From NCBI GenBank assembly GCA_963702555.1, contig CAVPCW010000010.1:671947-735946 (forward strand): DNA of 64,000 nucleotides, written 5' to 3'. Source of the DNA: CAMFLJ01 sp963702555. GTDB lineage: Bacteria > Actinomycetota > Acidimicrobiia > Acidimicrobiales > Acidimicrobilacustridaceae. The first letter of the stretch is position 1, and every line of letters starts with the position of its first letter. A program made the position numbers and the translations under genes. Shown piece by piece: positions 1-7,834 of the stretch. Under the pieces are notes generated by a model. It was not told where the DNA came from and did no database searches. It saw only the letters and a list, made by a program, of their open reading frames with translations.

Positions 1-429
1 GGCCCGAGGGTCGGGGTGGTGGCGAGCCTGCTGCCGTGGGCCGAGGCCCGACGGTTGGAGCCGGTGCCGACGGGGCTCTACGAGGTGGTGTGGCGCCGCT
101 GCCACGAGGCCGGTGGGCTCGACGCCGAGCGCCACGACGGCCCCTTCGTCGACTGCGGCACCCCCACCGACTACCTGGAGGCCAACCTCGCGGCTGCGGC
201 GCTGGCGGGCGGCCCGGTGGTCGACCCGACGGCGACCGTCATCGGCGACGGCGCGGTGATCGGTCGGTCCGTCGTCGGTGGCGGAGCGGTCGTCGAGGGC
301 CGGGTGGAGGACTCCGTGGTGTGGCCCGGCGCGCGGGTCGGGCCCGGGGAGGTCCTGGTGCGCTCGGTGCGGGCGAGCGCAGCGCTCACCCTGGGGCCGC
401 TCGGCGCACCGTCGGTGCCGCCAGGGTGA
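1..429 (+). CDS. Sugar nucleotidyltransferase, C-terminal part (5' end outside window)
   Basis: The frame is open from base 1, so the N-terminal catalytic part lies outside the window. The visible end has FVDCGTPTDYLEAN, the usual end of the Rossmann-like nucleotidyltransferase domain of NDP-sugar pyrophosphorylases. After it come short hexapeptide-like turns (PTATVIGDGAVIG, ARVGPGEV) of a left-handed beta-helix tail. This fits mannose-1-phosphate guanylyltransferase or glucose-1-phosphate nucleotidyltransferase relatives that make activated sugars for envelope glycans; the exact sugar cannot be told from this end. The gene converges on rlmN and the two coding ends overlap by 44 bp. Confidence 0.75.
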   Translation, partial: GPRVGVVASLLPWAEARRLEPVPTGLYEVVWRRCHEAGGLDAERHDGPFVDCGTPTDYLEANLAAAALAGGPVVDPTATVIGDGAVIGRSVVGGGAVVEGRVEDSVVWPGARVGPGEVLVRSVRASAALTLGPLGAPSVPPG

Positions 430-1450
430 CCTCGTGGTTGGCTCGGAGCTGACCGCAGGCCGCGTCGATGTCGTTGCCCCGGTTCGCCCGAACCGTGGCG
501 TTCACCCCGAGGTCGCGCAGGTGGTCGCGGAACGCCTCGACCCGCTCGGGGGGCGAGCCGGTGGTGGGCCAGCCGGGCGTGGCGTTGAGGGGGATGAGGT
601 TCACGTGGGCGCGGAGGCGGCGGGCGGCGACGGCCAGCTCGTCGGCGTCGGAGCCCCGGTCGTTCACCCCGTCGATCAGCGCCCACTCGAACGACAGGCG
701 CCGGTTCTTCACCTTCAGGTAGTCGGCGCAGGCGGCGTAGAGCTCGGCGAGCGGGTAGCGCCGGTTGATCGGCACCAGCTCGTCGCGCAGCTCGTCGTTG
801 GCGGCGTGCAGCGACACCGCGAGGTTCACCGGCAGGTCCTCGTCGGCCATGCGCCGGATGCCGGGGACGATGCCGACGGTGGAGAGGGTGAGGTGCCGGG
901 CCGACAGGCCGAGGTCGCCGTGGATGCGGCGGATGGCCTCCCACACGCGGTCGTAGTTGGCCATGGGCTCGCCCATCCCCATGAACACGATGTTCGACAG
1001 CCGCCGCGGTGTGGGCCCCCCGGCCGACGTGCGAGCCGCCCGCACCACCTGCTCGACGATCTCCCCGACGGTGAGGTTCCGCTCGTAGCCGGCCTGGCCC
1101 GTGGCGCAGAACCCGCACGCCATGGCGCAGCCGGCCTGGGTGCTGACGCACGCGGTCGAGCGGTCGGGGTAGTGCATCAGCACGGTCTCGACGCTGGCGC
1201 CGCCGTCGAGGGCCCACAGCCACTTCACCGTGTCGCCACCCTCGCTCACCGACTCGGCGGTGGGGGTGAGGGCGAACGGCAGCTCGGCGGCCAGCCGGGC
1301 GCGCAGGGCCTTCGGGAGGGTGGTCATCTCCTCGGGGGAGAGGCGCTGCTCGTAGAGGCCGGCCCACACCTGGTCGAGGCGGTAGCGCGGCTCGCCGTCG
1401 AGCAGCGCGGCGAGCTCGTCTCGCGAGAGGTCGTAGAGGGTGGGCGCCAC
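386..1450 (-). CDS. rlmN: 23S rRNA (adenine2503-C2)-methyltransferase RlmN
   Basis: Radical-SAM enzyme that methylates A2503 of 23S rRNA (and A37 of some tRNAs in the family), acting on ribosome precursors in the cytoplasm. The 354-aa protein has the radical-SAM cluster motif CAMACGFC, then GMGEPMANYDRV and LSTVGIVPGIRRM, all characteristic of RlmN/Cfr. Length is normal for RlmN. It starts at a GTG only 4 nt after the stop of the mshD-like gene, so the two probably form one transcript. A Cfr resistance enzyme is less likely given the chromosomal core context. Confidence 0.95.
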   Translation of the reverse strand: MAPTLYDLSRDELAALLDGEPRYRLDQVWAGLYEQRLSPEEMTTLPKALRARLAAELPFALTPTAESVSEGGDTVKWLWALDGGASVETVLMHYPDRSTACVSTQAGCAMACGFCATGQAGYERNLTVGEIVEQVVRAARTSAGGPTPRRLSNIVFMGMGEPMANYDRVWEAIRRIHGDLGLSARHLTLSTVGIVPGIRRMADEDLPVNLAVSLHAANDELRDELVPINRRYPLAELYAACADYLKVKNRRLSFEWALIDGVNDRGSDADELAVAARRLRAHVNLIPLNATPGWPTTGSPPERVEAFRDHLRDLGVNATVRANRGNDIDAACGQLRANHEVTLAAPTVRRAAPG

Positions 1451-1454
1451 CGGT

Positions 1455-2078
1455 TCAGGCTACGGGGGGCGGGGTGCCCTCGGCGGCCCACCAGCGGTGG
1501 GCGCTGTGCACCCGGAACCCGAGCGAGTCGTAGAGGCCCCGGGCGGCCTGGTTGGTGCCCTCCACGTGGAGCATCCCGACGGTGAGCCCGAGGTCGGCGA
1601 GGTGGTCGAGCCCGGCGAGGGTCAGCGCCCGCCCCAGGCCGATGCCCGTGAAGTCCGGGTCGGCGGCGATCACGTAGATCTCACCCATCGCCGGGTCGTC
1701 GGCGGTGGCGGGGTGGACCTTCGTCCAGCAGAACCCGGCGAGGCGGCCGTCGCGCTCGTGGAGCAGGAAGCCCTCGGGGTCGAACCACGGCTCGGCCTCG
1801 TTGCGGCGCAGGTCGTCGACCGTCCACCCCGACTGGTCGGGGTGCCAACGGAACGCCCGGTTGTTGACCGCGAGGAAGGCCTCGTCGTCGATGCCGGGGC
1901 GGAAGGCCCGCACGGCGAGCGGGGGAGCGGGGTCGGCGGGGAGGGGCCGACGGAGCTGGAGGACCTCGCGCACGAGCACCAGGCCGGCGTCGGTGGCGAA
2001 CCGCTCGTCGTCCGGGGTGGCCGGTTCGGCGTCGACCATGACCAGGCGCCCGTCGTCGTCCTTCGTCTCGGTCCGCAC
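1455..2078 (-). CDS. mshD: Mycothiol synthase-like GNAT acetyltransferase (MshD C-terminal type)
   Basis: About 207 aa with one clear GNAT fold. NNRAFRWHPDQSGWT, GFCWTKVHP, GEIYVIAADPDFTGIGLGRA and HVEGTNQAARGLYDSLGF match the C-terminal catalytic half of MshD, which acetylates Cys-GlcN-Ins to give mycothiol. Family MshD proteins are about 300 aa with two tandem GNAT domains. Here only the end of the first domain remains (LVLVREVLQLRRPLP), so this is a short, one-domain version. Two starts are possible, GTG 2078 or ATG 2039; neither has a clear ribosome-binding site. It diverges from nth and leads into rlmN. Mycothiol acetylation is inferred; a general acetyltransferase is the alternative. 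Confidence 0.7.
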   Translation of the reverse strand: MRTETKDDDGRLVMVDAEPATPDDERFATDAGLVLVREVLQLRRPLPADPAPPLAVRAFRPGIDDEAFLAVNNRAFRWHPDQSGWTVDDLRRNEAEPWFDPEGFLLHERDGRLAGFCWTKVHPATADDPAMGEIYVIAADPDFTGIGLGRALTLAGLDHLADLGLTVGMLHVEGTNQAARGLYDSLGFRVHSAHRWWAAEGTPPPVA

Positions 2079-2100
2079 GGCGGCCGAGGCTACCGGTGCC

Positions 2101-2147
2101 GAACCGGTCACCGGGCCGGTTCGACCGGCCGCGTCGCCCGGTAGTGT
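2101..2147 (+). promoter_or_regulatory. Divergent mshD/nth promoter region with inverted repeat and -10 box
   Basis: GAACCGG (2101-2107) and CCGGTTC (2116-2122) form a 7-bp inverted repeat with an 8-nt spacer, a possible operator. TAGTGT at 2142-2147 is a -10 box 9 nt before the nth ATG. There is no ribosome-binding site, consistent with a leaderless or nearly leaderless nth transcript. Confidence 0.45.
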
Positions 2148-2156
2148 CGGCGCCCG

Positions 2157-2798
2157 ATGCCTCGACCTCGCACACCCAAGGGCCGGGCCCGGGAGACCTT
2201 CGACCGGCTCGTCCTCGAGTACCCCGACGCCCACTGCGAGCTCGATCACCGCAACCCCTACGAGCTGCTGGCCGCCACGATCCTCTCGGCGCAGTGCACC
2301 GACGCCCGGGTGAACATGGTGACCCCGGCGCTGTTCGCCCGGTACCCCACGCCGGAGGACCTCGCCGTCGCCCGCCCCGACGACGTCGAGGAGCTGGTGC
2401 GCAGCACCGGCTTCTACAAGAACAAGACGAAGTCGCTCATCGGCATGGCCCAGGCCCTCGTCGACCGCTACGGCGGCGAGGTGCCCTCCGCGATGAAGGA
2501 CCTCGTCTCGGTGCCGGGCGTCGGGCGCAAGACGGCGAACGTCGTGCGCAGCGTGGCGATGGACCTGCCCGGCCTTCCCGTCGACACCCACGTGGGGCGC
2601 CTGTCGCTGCGGCTCGCGCTCACCACGGAGACCGACCCGGTCAAGGTCGAGCACGAGCTCAACCCGATGGTGCCCGCGGCGAGCCGCGGGCTGTTCTCGT
2701 TGCTGTTGATCCTCCACGGCCGTCGTGTGTGCGTCGCCCGCAAGCCGCGGTGTGATCAGTGCGTGCTCAACGACTTCTGTCCGGCCTCGAAGGTCTAG
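2157..2798 (+). CDS. nth: Endonuclease III (DNA glycosylase/AP lyase)
   Basis: Base-excision repair enzyme that removes oxidised pyrimidines and cleaves the AP site. The 213-aa protein has the helix-hairpin-helix LVSVPGVGRKTANVV with catalytic Lys about residue 125, the catalytic Asp in PVDTHV (about 143), and a C-terminal [4Fe-4S] loop with cysteines spaced C-x6-C-x2-C-x5-C (about residues 192-208). Length and domain order are normal for Nth. The ATG at 2157 follows a -10 box without a ribosome-binding site. It is divergent from mshD and is followed by a 360-bp non-coding region. Confidence 0.96.
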   Translation: MPRPRTPKGRARETFDRLVLEYPDAHCELDHRNPYELLAATILSAQCTDARVNMVTPALFARYPTPEDLAVARPDDVEELVRSTGFYKNKTKSLIGMAQALVDRYGGEVPSAMKDLVSVPGVGRKTANVVRSVAMDLPGLPVDTHVGRLSLRLALTTETDPVKVEHELNPMVPAASRGLFSLLLILHGRRVCVARKPRCDQCVLNDFCPASKV

Positions 2799-2896
2799 GC
2801 CAGGGCCGGATCGACCCGTACCCGGCATCGTCAAAGTGGGTGATTTCCGACGGTGCTCTGCGGCGCTCATCGCCACTCAGCGTGCTCACCAGCGCC

Positions 2897-2993
2897 TTTG
2901 ACGTTCTCGCGGCCGGCGAGTCGCGCGCGGACTTGACCGGAATTTGACGTTCTGGCGTTCCCTCGGCCGGGTGTCCGCGCTATGTTGACCGGA
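2897..2993 (+). promoter_or_regulatory. Promoter region of the putative small RNA, with TTGAC repeats
   Basis: The 11-mer TTTGACGTTCT occurs at 2897-2907 and 2943-2953, and TTGACCGGA at 2933-2941 and 2985-2993, giving four TTGAC cores in 97 bp. TATGTT at 2981-2986 is a good -10 box and would place transcription start near 2993, at the base of the first hairpin. No convincing -35 lies 17 bp upstream. The repeats look like binding sites for a regulator, but this is inference. Confidence 0.45.
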
Positions 2994-3089
2994 CCAGGTT
3001 CCCGCCACCTGGTACGGCGACACACACTGGGATCCGCCGCCCAAGTGTCGCCCCGCCGACGCCCCCTTCGAGGGGCGTCGGCTTCTTTT
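2990..3089 (+). ncRNA. Putative structured small RNA with three hairpins and a terminator
   Basis: Three stems follow one another. Hairpin 1 pairs ACCAGGT 2993-2999 with ACCTGGT 3007-3013. Hairpin 2 pairs 3018-3023 plus 3028-3031 with 3040-3043 plus 3045-3050. Hairpin 3 is an 11-bp stem, 3055-3065 with 3072-3082, followed by TTCTTTT, an intrinsic terminator. Loops 1 and 2 are C-rich (TCCCGCC, ATCCGCCG). A -10 box lies just upstream and no ORF fits inside. The unit is about 100 nt. The two C-rich-loop hairpins plus terminator recall the actinobacterial 6C RNA layout, but the loops lack six consecutive C, so I do not assign it to that family. Confidence 0.55.
3055..3089 (+). terminator. Intrinsic terminator of the putative small RNA
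   Basis: Perfect 11-bp GC-rich stem (3055-3065 with 3072-3082), 6-nt loop and a T-rich tail TTCTTTT at 3083-3089. It is one of the few stems in the window with a true T-tract. Confidence 0.75.
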
Positions 3090-3163
3090 CGCCCAGGTCG
3101 GCCGCGCCGCCGGTCCCCGTCCCGGATCGGACGGCCCGTCCGGGCTGTGGGAGGCTCGCCGCC

Positions 3164-3355
3164 GTGGAGAACCGACGAGCCGTCCTGTCCAGTGCGTCCA
3201 CCACGCTCGAGGAGCTGGTCGCCCGCATGGCCGAGGCCGGTGAGGAGGCCAACGCCGCTGGGGAGGAGAGCCTCGCCCACGACCTGTTCGAGGTCGAGCG
3301 CACCCTGCGCATGGCCCACCGCCGCCTCGACGGCGTCAACCGTCGCCTGCGCTGA
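3164..3355 (+). CDS. Small helical protein of unknown function (63 aa)
   Basis: A 63-aa reading frame from GTG 3164. The sequence is rich in Ala, Glu and Arg, with long amphipathic helices (STTLEELVARMAEAGEEAN, EVERTLRMAHRRLDGVNR) and no Cys, signal peptide or membrane segment. I do not recognise a family. Codon use looks like real coding sequence (third positions almost all G/C). It sits between the small RNA terminator and the hisD promoter, so it is probably expressed alone. It could be a regulatory or structural helical protein; no function is claimed. Confidence 0.5.
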   Translation: MENRRAVLSSASTTLEELVARMAEAGEEANAAGEESLAHDLFEVERTLRMAHRRLDGVNRRLR

Positions 3356-3405
3356 CCGCCGCGATCCTGCACCGAACCCGTGCCGGTGCCCGCCCGGCTG
3401 GCCGC

Positions 3406-3411
3406 TAGCGT
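3406..3411 (+). promoter_or_regulatory. -10 box of hisD
   Basis: TAGCGT, 8 nt before the hisD GTG at 3420, with no ribosome-binding site between. It predicts a leaderless hisD transcript and a promoter for the his gene cluster. Confidence 0.55.
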
Positions 3412-3419
3412 CTGGCGAC

Positions 3420-4734
3420 GTGCTGAACCGTCTGGACCTCCGTGGCCGCACCGGCGCCGCCCTCACGGCCGGGCTGCCGCGACCCGACCCCGGTGGCGAG
3501 GGCCCCGTGGCCGCCGTCCAGGCGATCGTGGCCGACGTGCGGGCCCGGGGAGACGAGGCCCTGCGCGAGTACACCGAGCGCTTCGACGGCGTTCGCTCCG
3601 AGGCGTTCCTCGTCCCCGCCGACGAGGTCCGGGCCGCGCTCGCCGAGGCCCCGCCCGAGCTGGTCGCCGCCCTCACCGAGGCCCGCGACGCCGTGCGCGA
3701 GTTCCACGAGTCGCAACTGCGCCCCGACCACACCTTCCGCCGCGGTGGCATCACCGTGCGGGGCATCTCGGTGCCCGTCGACCGCGCCGGCTGCTACGTG
3801 CCTGGCGGCCGGGGCTCCTACCCCTCGTCGGTGCTCATGACCGCCGTGCCCGCCCGGGTCGCCGGGGTGCCGGAGGTCGTGCTGTGCGTGCCGCCGGACC
3901 GCGTGACCGGCAGGGTCGCCACCTCCACGCTGGCCGCGGCTGCCCTCGCCGGGGTCGACGAGGTCTACGCCGTCGGTGGGGCCCAGGCCATCGCCGCCAT
4001 GGCCTACGGCACCGACAGCATCCGCCCGGTCGACGTCATCGCCGGTCCCGGCAACGTCTACGTGGCGCTGGCCAAGCGCGAGGTCGCCGGCCAGGTCGGC
4101 GTGCCCATGGCCTTCGCCGGGCCGTCGGAGATCGTCGTCGTCGCCGACGCCACCGCCCCGGTCGACTACGCCGCCATCGACCTCATGGTCCAGGCCGAGC
4201 ACGGGCCCGACGGCCTCGCCTGGTTCGTCACGTGGGACGAACAGGTCGCCGACGCCGTCGACGCCGCCCTCGTGCGCCTCGTCGCCGAGGCCCCCCGGTC
4301 GGCCGAGATCACCTCGACCTTCGCCCAGGGCGGGTTCTGCCGCGCTGGTCGACGGGCCCGAGGCCGCCATGGCCGTGGTCAACCACGTCGCCCCCGAGCA
4401 CCTCGAGATCATCACCGCCGACCCCGAGGCCCTGGTGCCTCTGGTGCGCCACGCCGGTGCCGTGTTCCTCGGCCCGCTGGCCCCCGCCTCCATCGGCGAC
4501 TACGTCGCCGGGCCCAGCCACGTGCTGCCCACCTTCGGCAGCGCGCGCTACGGCAGCGCCCTCACCGTCGACGACTTCGTCAAGCAGGTGCACGTCGTCG
4601 ACGTCGACCGCGAGGGCTTCGCCTCGGCCGCGCCGGTCGTGGCCGCCATCGCCGACGCCGAGGGCTTCGCCACCCACGCCGAGTCCGTCCGCCTCCGGGA
4701 ACGGCGCCTCGCCGACGAGGGGAGCGGCTCGTGA
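3420..4734 (+). CDS. hisD: Histidinol dehydrogenase (one frameshift near 4340)
   Basis: Catalyses the last two steps of histidine synthesis, histidinol to histidine with NAD and Zn. Family motifs read through both frames: GCYVPGGRGSYPSSVLM, GPGNVYVALAKREV, QAEHGPDG, then APEHLEII, GPLAPASIGDYVAGPSHVLP and the C-terminal HVVDVDREGF. The frame changes between about 4335 and 4350: one extra base, probably the T after GGGTTC, moves the reading from frame 3 to frame 1. Frame-corrected length is about 437 aa, normal for HisD. It starts at GTG 3420 and its TGA overlaps the hisC GTG. The break looks like a consensus error because both halves are perfectly conserved. Confidence 0.9.
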
Positions 4735-5795
4735 TCCGCCCCCGCGACGACGTCGCCCTGATGGACGGCTACCACTCGCCCCAGCTCGACGTCACCGTCC
4801 GGCTCAACACCAACGAGTCGCCCGAGCCGCCCCCGGCGGAGTGGGCGCGCGAGCTCGCCCGAGCCGCGGAGTCCATCGACTGGCACCGCTACCCCGACCG
4901 TGCCGCCACGCAGCTGCGCACCGCGATCGGTGCCCTCCACGGGGTCGGCCCCGAGCAGGTCTTCGCCGCCAACGGCTCCAACGAGGTCCTCCAGACCGTC
5001 CTGCTCACCTACGGCGGGCCGGGCCGCACCGCCGCGGTCTGGGAGCCCACCTACGCCCTGCACTCCCACATCGCCCGCCTCACCGGCACCGCGGTGGCCG
5101 AGGGCGAGCGGGCCGACGACTTCTCCACCGACCTCGACGAGGTCCGCCGGGTCGTGTCGCTCGTCGAGCCGTCGGTGGCGTTCCTCTGCTCGCCCAACAA
5201 CCCCACGGGCATCGTCGACGACGAGGCCACCGTGCGGGCCACCCTCGAGATGGTCGACGGCTGCGACGGCCTGCTCGTCGTCGACGAGGCCTACGGGCAG
5301 TTCGCTCCGTGGTCGGCGCTCGGCCTCGTCGCCGACGACGTGCCGCTCGTGGTCAGCCGCACCTTCTCCAAGACCTGGTCGATGGCCGCGGCCCGGCTGG
5401 GCTACCTCGTCGGGCCGGCCGAGATCGTGGCCGAGCTCGAGAAGGTCGTGCTGCCGTACCACCTCGACGCCCTGAAGCAGGCCGCCGGCTGCCTGGCGCT
5501 CGACCACGTCGCCGACATGGACGCCCGTGTCACCCGCCTGGTCGAGGAGCGGGGCCGCCTGGTCACCCGCCTCGCCGAGCTGCCCGTGCAGGTCTGGCCC
5601 TCCGGCGCCAACTTCGTGCTGTTCCGCCCCACCCACGCCGATGGCTCGGTCGTGTGGCAGCAGCTCGTCGACCGTTCCGTCCTCGTCCGCAACTGCTCGT
5701 CGTGGCCGAGGCTCGAGGGCTGCCTCCGGGTCACGGTCGGCACCCCCACCGAGGACGACGCGTTCCTCGCCGCCCTGGAGGAGATCCTGTCGTGA
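4731..5795 (+). CDS. hisC: Histidinol-phosphate aminotransferase
   Basis: PLP-dependent class I/II aminotransferase that converts imidazole-acetol phosphate to histidinol phosphate. The 354-aa protein has NTNESP near the N-terminus, SPNNPTG (Asn about 157), VVDEAYGQF (Asp about 185, Tyr about 188) and the PLP lysine in SRTFSKTWSMA (Lys about 214). The C-terminal SGANFVLFRP is typical of HisC. GTG 4731 overlaps the hisD stop as GTGA, indicating translational coupling. An aromatic aminotransferase is a remote alternative, ruled out by its place between hisD and hisB. Confidence 0.95.
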   Translation: MIRPRDDVALMDGYHSPQLDVTVRLNTNESPEPPPAEWARELARAAESIDWHRYPDRAATQLRTAIGALHGVGPEQVFAANGSNEVLQTVLLTYGGPGRTAAVWEPTYALHSHIARLTGTAVAEGERADDFSTDLDEVRRVVSLVEPSVAFLCSPNNPTGIVDDEATVRATLEMVDGCDGLLVVDEAYGQFAPWSALGLVADDVPLVVSRTFSKTWSMAAARLGYLVGPAEIVAELEKVVLPYHLDALKQAAGCLALDHVADMDARVTRLVEERGRLVTRLAELPVQVWPSGANFVLFRPTHADGSVVWQQLVDRSVLVRNCSSWPRLEGCLRVTVGTPTEDDAFLAALEEILS

Positions 5796-6406
5796 GCGCC
5801 ACCCCCACCGACGACGGCCGCCGCGCCGCCACCGTCGCCCGCACCACGTCCGAGACCGACATCACCATCGAGCTCGACCTCGACGGCGGCAACCGGGTCG
5901 AGACCTCGACCGGCATCCCGTTCTTCGACCACATGCTCGCCCAGCTCGGCCGCCACGGTGGCTTCGACCTGGTCGTGCGGGCCGAGGGTGACCTCGAGAT
6001 CGACGCCCACCACACGGTGGAGGACGTCGGCATCGCGCTCGGCGAGGTCTTCCGGGTCGCCGTCGGCGACAAGCGGGGCGTGCGCCGGTTCGCCTCCAAC
6101 CGGGTGCCGCTCGACGAGGCCCTCATCGACGTCGCCCTCGACCTGTCGGGTCGCCCGTACCTGCACTACGAGGTCGAGTTCCCCGGCCAGAAGATCCTCG
6201 GTGACCCGCCCTTCGACCCGCAGCTGGTCGAGGAGTTCTGGCGCGCCTTCGTCACCTCGGCCGCCATCACCCTCCACATCACGTCGGTGCGCGGGGTGAA
6301 CACCCACCACCTCATCGAGGCCACGTTCAAGGCGGTCGCCCGGTCGCTGCGCGACGCGGTGTCGGTCGAGGGCGGGGGAGTCCCGTCCACCAAGGGCGTG
6401 CTGTGA
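5792..6406 (+). CDS. hisB: Imidazoleglycerol-phosphate dehydratase
   Basis: Dehydrates IGP to imidazole-acetol phosphate using Mn. The 204-aa protein carries the family motifs TGIPFFDHML, DAHHTVEDVGIALG and NTHHLIEATFKA, whose histidines bind the metal. It is the monofunctional form, without the N-terminal phosphatase domain found in enteric HisB. GTG 5792 overlaps the hisC stop and its own TGA overlaps the hisH GTG. Confidence 0.96.
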   Translation: MSATPTDDGRRAATVARTTSETDITIELDLDGGNRVETSTGIPFFDHMLAQLGRHGGFDLVVRAEGDLEIDAHHTVEDVGIALGEVFRVAVGDKRGVRRFASNRVPLDEALIDVALDLSGRPYLHYEVEFPGQKILGDPPFDPQLVEEFWRAFVTSAAITLHITSVRGVNTHHLIEATFKAVARSLRDAVSVEGGGVPSTKGVL

Positions 6407-7068
6407 GCGACGCTCCCAGCGCCGATCGGCCGCTGGTGGCGGTGCTCGACTACGGCATCGGCAACCTGCGCTCGGCCCAGAAGGCGCTCGAGCACGTCGG
6501 CGCCGACGCCCGCCTCACCTCCGACCACGGGCTCATCCGCGACGCCGCCGCCGTCGTGCTGCCCGGTGTTGGTGCGTTCGGCGCGTGCATGGACGCGCTC
6601 AACGGCTCGGGCCTGGCCGACGAGGCCGTCGCCGCCTCGGCCGACGGCCGTCCGTTCCTCGGCATCTGCGTCGGCATGCAGCTGCTCTACGAAGGGTCGG
6701 AGGAGTCCCCAGGCGTTGCCGGCCTCGGTGTCCTCCCCGGCACGCTGCGCCTGCTCCCCGACACCGTGAAGCGGCCGCAGATGCAGTGGAACCTGCTCGA
6801 CATCCGCCGGCCCTGCGGCCTCTTCGACGGCGTCGACGATCCCGTGTGGGTCTACTTCGTCCACTCCTACGCCGCCGCGGCCGACGACCCCACCGTCGTG
6901 GCCACCTGCGACTACGGCGGCCCGGTCGCCGCCGCCGTCGAGCGGGGGTCGCTGTGGGCCACCCAGTTCCACCCCGAGAAGTCCGGCGCCACCGGGCTGG
7001 CGATCCTCGCCCGCTTCGTCGCGGCCGCCGCCGGCACCGCCGCCCCCTCTGGACAGGAGTCCCGCTGA
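6403..7068 (+). CDS. hisH: Imidazole glycerol phosphate synthase, glutaminase subunit
   Basis: Class I glutamine amidotransferase that feeds ammonia to HisF. The 221-aa protein has DYGIGNLRS, the nucleophile Cys in FLGICVGMQLL (about residue 89), and the His-Glu pair in TQFHPEKSG. Its partner hisF lies 1.4 kb downstream, separated by hisA and a methyltransferase gene. It is coupled to hisB by GTGA and to hisA by TGATG. Confidence 0.95.
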   Translation: MSDAPSADRPLVAVLDYGIGNLRSAQKALEHVGADARLTSDHGLIRDAAAVVLPGVGAFGACMDALNGSGLADEAVAASADGRPFLGICVGMQLLYEGSEESPGVAGLGVLPGTLRLLPDTVKRPQMQWNLLDIRRPCGLFDGVDDPVWVYFVHSYAAAADDPTVVATCDYGGPVAAAVERGSLWATQFHPEKSGATGLAILARFVAAAAGTAAPSGQESR

Positions 7069-7793
7069 TGGAGCTCTATCCCGCCATCGACCTCCGCGAC
7101 GGCCGCGCCGTGCGCCTCTACCAGGGCGACTACGACCGCGAGACCGTGTACCACGAGGACCCCGTCGAGCAGGCCCTCGCCTTCGCCCGCGACGGTGCCC
7201 GCTGGATCCACGTCGTCGACCTCGACGCCGCCCGCACCGGCAAGCCGGTCAACCGCGACGTCATCGGCGCCATCGCCCGCGCGGTCGACGTGCCGGTGCA
7301 GACCGGAGGCGGCATCCGCGACGAGGACGCCGCCGACGAGCTCTTCGACGCCGGCGTCGCCCGGGTCGTGCTCGGCACCGCCGCCCTCGAGCAGCCCGCC
7401 CTGGTGCGCCGTCTCGCCGCCCGCATGCCCGTCGCCGTCGGCCTCGACGCCCGCGGTCGCGAGGTCGCGGTGCGGGGCTGGGAGAAGGGCTCGGGCCGCG
7501 ATCTCCTCGACGTCGCCCGTGAGTTCGCCGACGAAGGCGTCGCCGCGCTGATCGTCACCGAGATCGGCCGCGACGGCACCCTCGCCGGTCCCGACCTCGA
7601 CGGCCTCTCCGAGGTCCTCGACGCCGTCGAGCTGCCGGTCATCGCCTCCGGTGGCGTCGGCACCCTCGACGACCTCAGGGCCCTCGACGCGCTGCGCTCG
7701 AGCGGTCGCCGGCTCTCGGGCGCCATCGTCGGTCGGGCGCTCTACGAGGGCGCCTTCACCCTGCCCGACGCCCTCACCGCCGCCGGAAGCTGA
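7068..7793 (+). CDS. hisA: ProFAR isomerase HisA (possibly also PriA-like)
   Basis: TIM-barrel isomerase of histidine synthesis. The 241-aa protein has LYPAIDLRDGRAVRL, WIHVVDLDAA, VQTGGGIRDE and VIASGGVGTLDDL, with the paired Asp catalytic positions at the N- and C-terminal strands. In many actinobacteria this protein (PriA) also does the TrpF reaction. Here a separate trpF exists at 16678, so a single function is more likely. ATG 7068 overlaps the hisH stop and has a ribosome-binding site (GGACAGGAG). Confidence 0.92.
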   Translation: MELYPAIDLRDGRAVRLYQGDYDRETVYHEDPVEQALAFARDGARWIHVVDLDAARTGKPVNRDVIGAIARAVDVPVQTGGGIRDEDAADELFDAGVARVVLGTAALEQPALVRRLAARMPVAVGLDARGREVAVRGWEKGSGRDLLDVAREFADEGVAALIVTEIGRDGTLAGPDLDGLSEVLDAVELPVIASGGVGTLDDLRALDALRSSGRRLSGAIVGRALYEGAFTLPDALTAAGS

Positions 7794-7822
7794 GCCCGCC
7801 GGGCGCCGCCGGTCGACGTCCG

Positions 7823-7828
7823 TACACT
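7823..7828 (+). promoter_or_regulatory. -10 box inside the his cluster
   Basis: TACACT, 6 nt before the ATG of the methyltransferase at 7835 and without a ribosome-binding site. It predicts an internal leaderless promoter driving the methyltransferase-hisF pair. Confidence 0.5.
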
Positions 7829-7834
7829 GCCGTC

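Noticed and set aside
2990..3089. Assignment of the small RNA to the 6C family
   Set aside because: The layout is similar, but the hairpin loops (TCCCGCC, ATCCGCCG) lack the run of six C that defines the family.
7068..7793. Calling hisA a bifunctional PriA
   Set aside because: A separate intact trpF is present at 16678, so dual function is not needed; sequence alone cannot decide.
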